NCBI RefSeq assembly: GCF_009938225.1
Contig: NZ_AP019657.1
Coordinates: forward strand, 1,240,001-1,304,000
Length of the DNA stretch: 64,000 nucleotides
From: Vibrio ponticus
GTDB taxonomy: Bacteria > Pseudomonadota > Gammaproteobacteria > Enterobacterales > Vibrionaceae
Direction of reading: 5' to 3'
Below, piece by piece: positions 60,463 through 64,000 of this stretch (the first letter of the stretch is position 1; each line of letters starts with the position of its first letter). Below the pieces are notes generated by a model. The model saw nothing but the letters and a program-made list of their open reading frames with translations. It did no database searches and was not told the DNA's origin. The position numbers and the translations under genes were made by a program.

Positions 60463-61497
60463 ATGAAAAGTAAATTCTATGCAGGCGCACTATGCGCAGC
60501 TGGCCTATTCGCTTCTCCTGCGATGGCTGCTGATCAAGAACTGTATTTCTACAACTGGTCGGAATACATCCCTAACGAAGTTCTTGAAGACTTTACAAAA
60601 GAAACTGGCATCAAAGTTATCTACTCAACGTACGAATCTAACGAGAGCATGTACGCGAAGTTGAAAACTCAAGGTGACGGTTACGATTTGGTAGTACCGT
60701 CTACTTACTTTGTATCTAAGATGCGCAAAGAAGGCATGCTCCAAAAGATTGATAAGTCGAAATTGTCACACTTTGCTGATCTGGATCCAAACTACCTAAA
60801 CAAGCCTTTTGATCCAAACAACAACTTCTCTATCCCTTACATCTGGGGTGCGACGGGTATTGGTATCAACTCTGAAATGCTGCCTAAAGACACAGTGAAG
60901 AACTGGTCTGATTTTTGGGACAGCAAGTGGGCTGGTCAGCTAATGCTGATGGATGATTCTCGCGAAGTATTCCATATCGCATTATCTAAACTAGGTTACT
61001 CACCTAATACAACTAACCCAGCTGAAATTGAAGCAGCATATGAAGAGCTGAAAAAGCTAATGCCAAACGTATTGGTATTCAACTCAGACTTCCCTGCTAA
61101 CCCATACCTTGCTGGTGAAGTATCGCTAGGCATGCTTTGGAATGGTTCTGCTTACATGGCTCGCCAAGAAGGTGCTCAGATCGATATCATCTGGCCTGAA
61201 AAAGGTGCGATTTTCTGGATGGACAGCTTAGCAATTCCAGCAGGCGCGAAAAACGTAGAAGCGGCTCACGAGATGATCGACTTCCTACTACGCCCAGAAA
61301 ACGCAGCGAAGATTGCACTAGAGATTGGTTACCCTACTCCAGTGAAAACGGCTCTAGAGCTACTGCCAAAAGAATTTGCTAACGATCCAAATATCTTCCC
61401 TCCACAAGAGATTATGGATAGCGGTGAATGGCAAGATGAAGTGGGTGAAGCAAGCGTGCTTTACGACGAGTACTTCCAAAAGCTAAAAGTACGATAA
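60463..61497 (+). CDS. potD: Polyamine periplasmic binding protein PotD, second paralogue
   Basis: A second PotD-type binding protein, 344 residues, with a signal peptide (about 1-22, ending A-M-A-A). It shares most of its sequence with the upstream paralogue, but the start of the mature part reads Y-N-W-S-E-Y-I, closer to E. coli PotD, while the first reads M-N-W-G-P-Y-I. The pair arose by tandem duplication and, as in V. cholerae from memory, may bind different polyamines (spermidine, norspermidine). Confidence 0.95.
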   Translation: MKSKFYAGALCAAGLFASPAMAADQELYFYNWSEYIPNEVLEDFTKETGIKVIYSTYESNESMYAKLKTQGDGYDLVVPSTYFVSKMRKEGMLQKIDKSKLSHFADLDPNYLNKPFDPNNNFSIPYIWGATGIGINSEMLPKDTVKNWSDFWDSKWAGQLMLMDDSREVFHIALSKLGYSPNTTNPAEIEAAYEELKKLMPNVLVFNSDFPANPYLAGEVSLGMLWNGSAYMARQEGAQIDIIWPEKGAIFWMDSLAIPAGAKNVEAAHEMIDFLLRPENAAKIALEIGYPTPVKTALELLPKEFANDPNIFPPQEIMDSGEWQDEVGEASVLYDEYFQKLKVR

Positions 61498-61522
61498 TTT
61501 ATCTTACTTACTAGAATTGAAG

Positions 61523-61552
61523 AGCGGCTACCTAGGTAGCCGCTTTTGTTTT
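61523..61552 (+). terminator. Terminator after the second potD
   Basis: A 10-bp inverted repeat (agcggctacc/ggtagccgct) is followed by TTTTGTTTTG. It lies between convergent genes. Confidence 0.85.
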
Positions 61553-61570
61553 GCACACTTAACGCAAAGG

Positions 61571-62302
61571 TTAAGCGGATTTAACCTTTTTTACCGCGAG
61601 AATCTCATCAACTAACTTCGCCACTTCTACGCTCGCTTTCCCATAGCGCTTCTCTTTAAACTCGCTCTCTACTGCGCTTGGCTCAAGGTTGATTTCAATC
61701 GTGTGTGCGCCGTGCATACGGGCATCATGTACAAAGCCTGCTGCTGGATAAACCACTCCTGATGTACCGATAGAGACAAATAGGTCCGCTTTTTCAATCG
61801 CCGCATAAATATCGCCCATGCGCAGTGGCATTTCACCAAACCAAACAATATGAGGTCTCATCTGGGCAGGCATTTGACAGCAATGACACAATTCGCCTGT
61901 TTGGATATCTTCGTTGTGATCGATCACTTGGTTGGATTCGCTACAACGCGCTTTAAGTAGCTCCCCGTGCATGTGAATGACATTTTCGCTACCACCACGC
62001 TCATGCAGATTGTCGATGTTTTGCGTAATGATAGTCACGGTACCGTTTAGCTCTTGCTCCAAGCGCCCTAACGCGTTATGCGCGGCGTTAGGCTTGATAG
62101 ACTCATCTTGCAGCTTTCTACGACGTTGATTGTAGAAGTCTTGTACTAAATCAGGATTACGCGCAAAACCTTCCGGTGTCGCCACATCTTCTATGCGGTG
62201 GTTTTCCCAAAGTCCATCTTGGGTACGAAAAGTTTGAATCCCCGATTCAGCCGAGATACCAGCGCCTGTCAGTATGACTACATTTCTATAAGGGAAATCC
62301 AT
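61571..62302 (-). CDS. cobB: NAD-dependent sirtuin deacylase CobB
   Basis: CobB removes acyl groups from lysines using NAD. The 243-residue product has G-A-G-I-S-A-E-S-G at 13-21, T-Q-N-I-D near 93, catalytic His112 (I-H-M-H-G-E) and cysteine clusters (C120, then C-H-C-C near 139) for zinc. Tyr57 and Arg60 (F-Y-N-Q-R-R) correspond to the pair that lets E. coli CobB also remove succinyl groups. Length corresponds to the short E. coli form (242). Confidence 0.95.
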   Translation of the reverse strand: MDFPYRNVVILTGAGISAESGIQTFRTQDGLWENHRIEDVATPEGFARNPDLVQDFYNQRRRKLQDESIKPNAAHNALGRLEQELNGTVTIITQNIDNLHERGGSENVIHMHGELLKARCSESNQVIDHNEDIQTGELCHCCQMPAQMRPHIVWFGEMPLRMGDIYAAIEKADLFVSIGTSGVVYPAAGFVHDARMHGAHTIEINLEPSAVESEFKEKRYGKASVEVAKLVDEILAVKKVKSA

Positions 62303-62420
62303 ACACCAATCCTTGTATTTTTATGTTTCATTAAGCTTAACACCGAAACCACATCAACTGTAGGTATATGGTTTTAGACGATAGTCGAAGTTAATTCACT
62401 TTTTAGCTTTAGGTCACAAT

Positions 62421-62442
62421 AAAAAAGCGGCTTACGCCGCTT
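62421..62442 (-). terminator. Terminator after amtB
   Basis: On the minus strand a 7-bp stem (aagcggc/gccgctt) with loop gtaa is followed by a T run (the A run at 62421-62426). Confidence 0.88.
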
Positions 62443-62449
62443 CTATCCT

Positions 62450-63670
62450 CTAGTCATCATTAGTGGAAGAGATGCGGTGAATGGTTAAATCCGCACCGTT
62501 GTACTCTTCTTCTTCGGAAAGTCTTAATCCCATCATAGCGTTAATTGCCCCGTACACAATCAAAGCACCAATCAGCGCGACAGAAATACCTAGCAAAGTT
62601 CCTAAAACTTGCACTGTAAGACTTACGCCACCGAGTCCACCTAACGCTGATTGACCAAAAATGCCTGCGGCAATACCGCCCCAAGCTCCGCAAACGCCAT
62701 GCAATGGCCAAACGCCTAGTACATCATCAATCTTGGTTTTGTTTTGTAAGTAGGTAAATAGGTATACAAACAGCACGCCAGCAATTGCGCCAGTAACCAA
62801 TGCGCCAATTGGGTGCATTAAGTCTGAACCCGCACAGATAGCCACAAGCCCCGCCAATGGGCCGTTGTGGATAAATCCTGGGTCATTTTTACCTGCGATA
62901 AGAGAAGCGACTATGCCTCCAACCATCGCCATTAATGAGTTCATCGCGACTAAGCCACTGATGCCATTAAGGCTTTGCGCTGACATCACATTGAAGCCAA
63001 ACCAGCCGACACACAAAATCCATGCGCCAAGTGCAAGAAACGGGATGTTTGAAGGTACAAAGTTAGTGTGTTTGCCCGCGCGAATACGTCCTTTACGCAT
63101 ACCTAAGAAATTCACCGCAACCAGTGCTATCCAGCCCCCTACACCATGGACCACAACTGAACCGGCAAAGTCATGAAAGCCCACGCCAAACTGCGCTTCA
63201 AACCATGCTTGAACACCGAAATTACCATTCCAGATCATGCCTTCAAACAATGGATAAACAAGACCTACAGTAAAGAATGTTGCGATCAAGATTGGGTAGA
63301 AACGCGCGCGTTCGGCAATGCCGCCAGAGACAATGGCAGGTATCGCGGCAGCAAAGGTGAGTAAGAAGAAAAACTTCACTAATTCATAGCCATTGCCTTG
63401 CGATAGCGTCTCTGCATCAGCAAAGAAGTTGGCGCCATAAGCAACCCAATAACCAATAAAGAAATATGCGAGGGCTGAGATACCGAAATCGGCTAGGATC
63501 TTAACCAGCGCGTTTACTTGGTTCTTTTGGCGCACCGTTCCTACTTCAAGAAACGCAAAGCCTGCATGCATCAAAAAAACCATAATCGCACCAAGTAATA
63601 AGAAAAGCGTATCGGAACTTTGAGTTAGTGTTTGTACAGCTCCATGTACCTGACTAGCAGTTACACTCAT
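62450..63670 (-). CDS. amtB: Ammonium channel AmtB
   Basis: AmtB conducts ammonium across the inner membrane. The 406-residue product has about 11 membrane helices. The pore twin histidines are His175 (V-V-V-H-G-V-G-G) and His324 (W-P-L-H-G-V-C-G), and Asp167 of the binding region is present. No classical long signal peptide is seen. No glnK is adjacent within the window. A sigma-54 promoter and NtrC-like sites lie upstream, indicating induction by nitrogen limitation. Confidence 0.96.
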   Translation of the reverse strand: MSVTASQVHGAVQTLTQSSDTLFLLLGAIMVFLMHAGFAFLEVGTVRQKNQVNALVKILADFGISALAYFFIGYWVAYGANFFADAETLSQGNGYELVKFFFLLTFAAAIPAIVSGGIAERARFYPILIATFFTVGLVYPLFEGMIWNGNFGVQAWFEAQFGVGFHDFAGSVVVHGVGGWIALVAVNFLGMRKGRIRAGKHTNFVPSNIPFLALGAWILCVGWFGFNVMSAQSLNGISGLVAMNSLMAMVGGIVASLIAGKNDPGFIHNGPLAGLVAICAGSDLMHPIGALVTGAIAGVLFVYLFTYLQNKTKIDDVLGVWPLHGVCGAWGGIAAGIFGQSALGGLGGVSLTVQVLGTLLGISVALIGALIVYGAINAMMGLRLSEEEEYNGADLTIHRISSTNDD

Positions 63671-63725
63671 GATTCATTGTCTCCGTGTGTTGTAGCGCAC
63701 TTATCCTGTGCATCTGGTCGTCTAT

Positions 63726-63742
63726 TTCACCATGATGGTGAA
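63726..63742. promoter_or_regulatory. Palindrome downstream of the amtB sigma-54 promoter
   Basis: TTCACCATGATGGTGAA has perfect 7-bp arms around TGA. It matches the NtrC consensus TGCACYNNNNTGGTGCA at all but two positions, but lies between the predicted transcript start and amtB, so it may be a weak NtrC site or an operator for another factor. Confidence 0.45.
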
Positions 63743-63765
63743 TTCAATAATTAAGCGACTGACGG

Positions 63766-63782
63766 AGCAAAGAGTGTTCCAA
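63766..63782 (-). promoter_or_regulatory. Sigma-54 promoter of amtB
   Basis: On the minus strand TTGGAACACTCTTTGCT has the -24 GG and -12 GC exactly 10 bases apart and matches the consensus YTGGCACGNNNNTTGCW closely. Transcription would start near 63755, about 85 bases before the amtB start. Confidence 0.75.
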
Positions 63783-63878
63783 AATTTAGTCTTTTATCAG
63801 ATTTATTATAACCAACTGAATTTTCGATAAATATCTGTAAGCTTTGCAGTTAGTAGAAACACAGGAACTACTATTACT

Positions 63879-63914
63879 TGCACTAGTGTGGGGAATTTGC
63901 ACTGTGCTGATGCA
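63879..63914. promoter_or_regulatory. Tandem NtrC-like enhancer sites upstream of amtB
   Basis: TGCACTAGTGTGGGGAA (63879-63895, two mismatches) and TGCACTGTGCTGATGCA (63898-63914, one mismatch) fit the NtrC consensus TGCACYNNNNTGGTGCA. They are spaced 19 bases apart and lie about 125-160 bases upstream of the predicted start, the usual arrangement for an NtrC enhancer. Confidence 0.7.
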
Positions 63915-63961
63915 TGTTAAGCGTGCAGTCCGGTTTGTGCATGATGATAAATGACGGGATC

Positions 63962-63987
63962 AAAAAAGGTCTCCGAAGAGACCTTTT
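63962..63987. terminator. Terminator at the window edge
   Basis: A 6-bp stem (ggtctc/gagacc) with loop cgaa is flanked by A6 on the left and T4 on the right. It probably ends a leftward gene that lies beyond the right edge. Confidence 0.7.
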
Positions 63988-64000
63988 GAATTATAGGTTA

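Overview
The window looks like chromosome 1 of a Vibrio species, in or near the replication terminus macrodomain. The evidence is a Vibrionaceae-type gene order (proQ-prc, pepN, DUF2835, the large NAD-glutamate dehydrogenase, pyrD, zapC, rlmKL, uup, rmf, fabA, a Lon-like protease, matP, ccoNOQP, fnr-uspE-ttcA, potABCD, cobB), very close protein similarity to enteric and vibrio homologues, and three exact matS sites together with matP. The species cannot be fixed from the sequence alone. No rRNA, tRNA or CRISPR array was seen.

Layout. 1-6.5 kb: RNA chaperone ProQ with tail-specific protease Prc, an unrecognised exported protein, and aminopeptidase N. 6.5-10.7 kb: an accessory block bounded by two identical LexA-type boxes. 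It holds an inverted pair of structured repeats, a RelBE-type toxin-antitoxin pair, a GNAT acetyltransferase, an ABM-fold monooxygenase-like protein and a DadA-like flavoprotein. 10.9-28 kb: conserved housekeeping genes, namely DUF2835, NAD-GDH, pyrD, zapC, rlmKL, a glutaredoxin-like protein, uup, a DUF3466 surface protein with a GlyGly-CTERM-like tail, rmf, fabA, the Lon-like protease, matP and DUF3634.

28-29.7 kb: a 127-bp ERIC-type element followed by about 1.6 kb of decayed coding sequence with no intact gene. 29.8-42.9 kb: a self-contained lactose/galactose block consisting of GalR, galETKM, the Mgl galactose ABC transporter and LacZ. GalR-type operators lie before galE, before lacZ and (weaker) before mglB, so uptake, lactose hydrolysis and the Leloir pathway probably form one GalR regulon. 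GalE and GalT each carry an unusual change. 42.9-53.6 kb: the microaerobic cbb3 oxidase genes, their copper and assembly factors, fnr with its own FNR box, uspE and ttcA. 53.6-56 kb: DUF2987, Bax-like and membrane proteins. 56-61.5 kb: the polyamine transporter potABC with two tandem potD genes. 61.5-64 kb: sirtuin CobB and ammonium channel AmtB, the latter behind a sigma-54 promoter with paired NtrC-like enhancer sites.

The most unusual items are the structured repeat pair, in which all stem substitutions compensate each other; the paired LexA boxes around the accessory block; a cluster of one-mismatch matS-like sites around matP, one of them just upstream of matP; and an apparent 8-residue deletion that removes the adenine-binding motif of GalE. 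Coordinates, motifs and alignments were read by eye, and comparisons with E. coli proteins are from memory.
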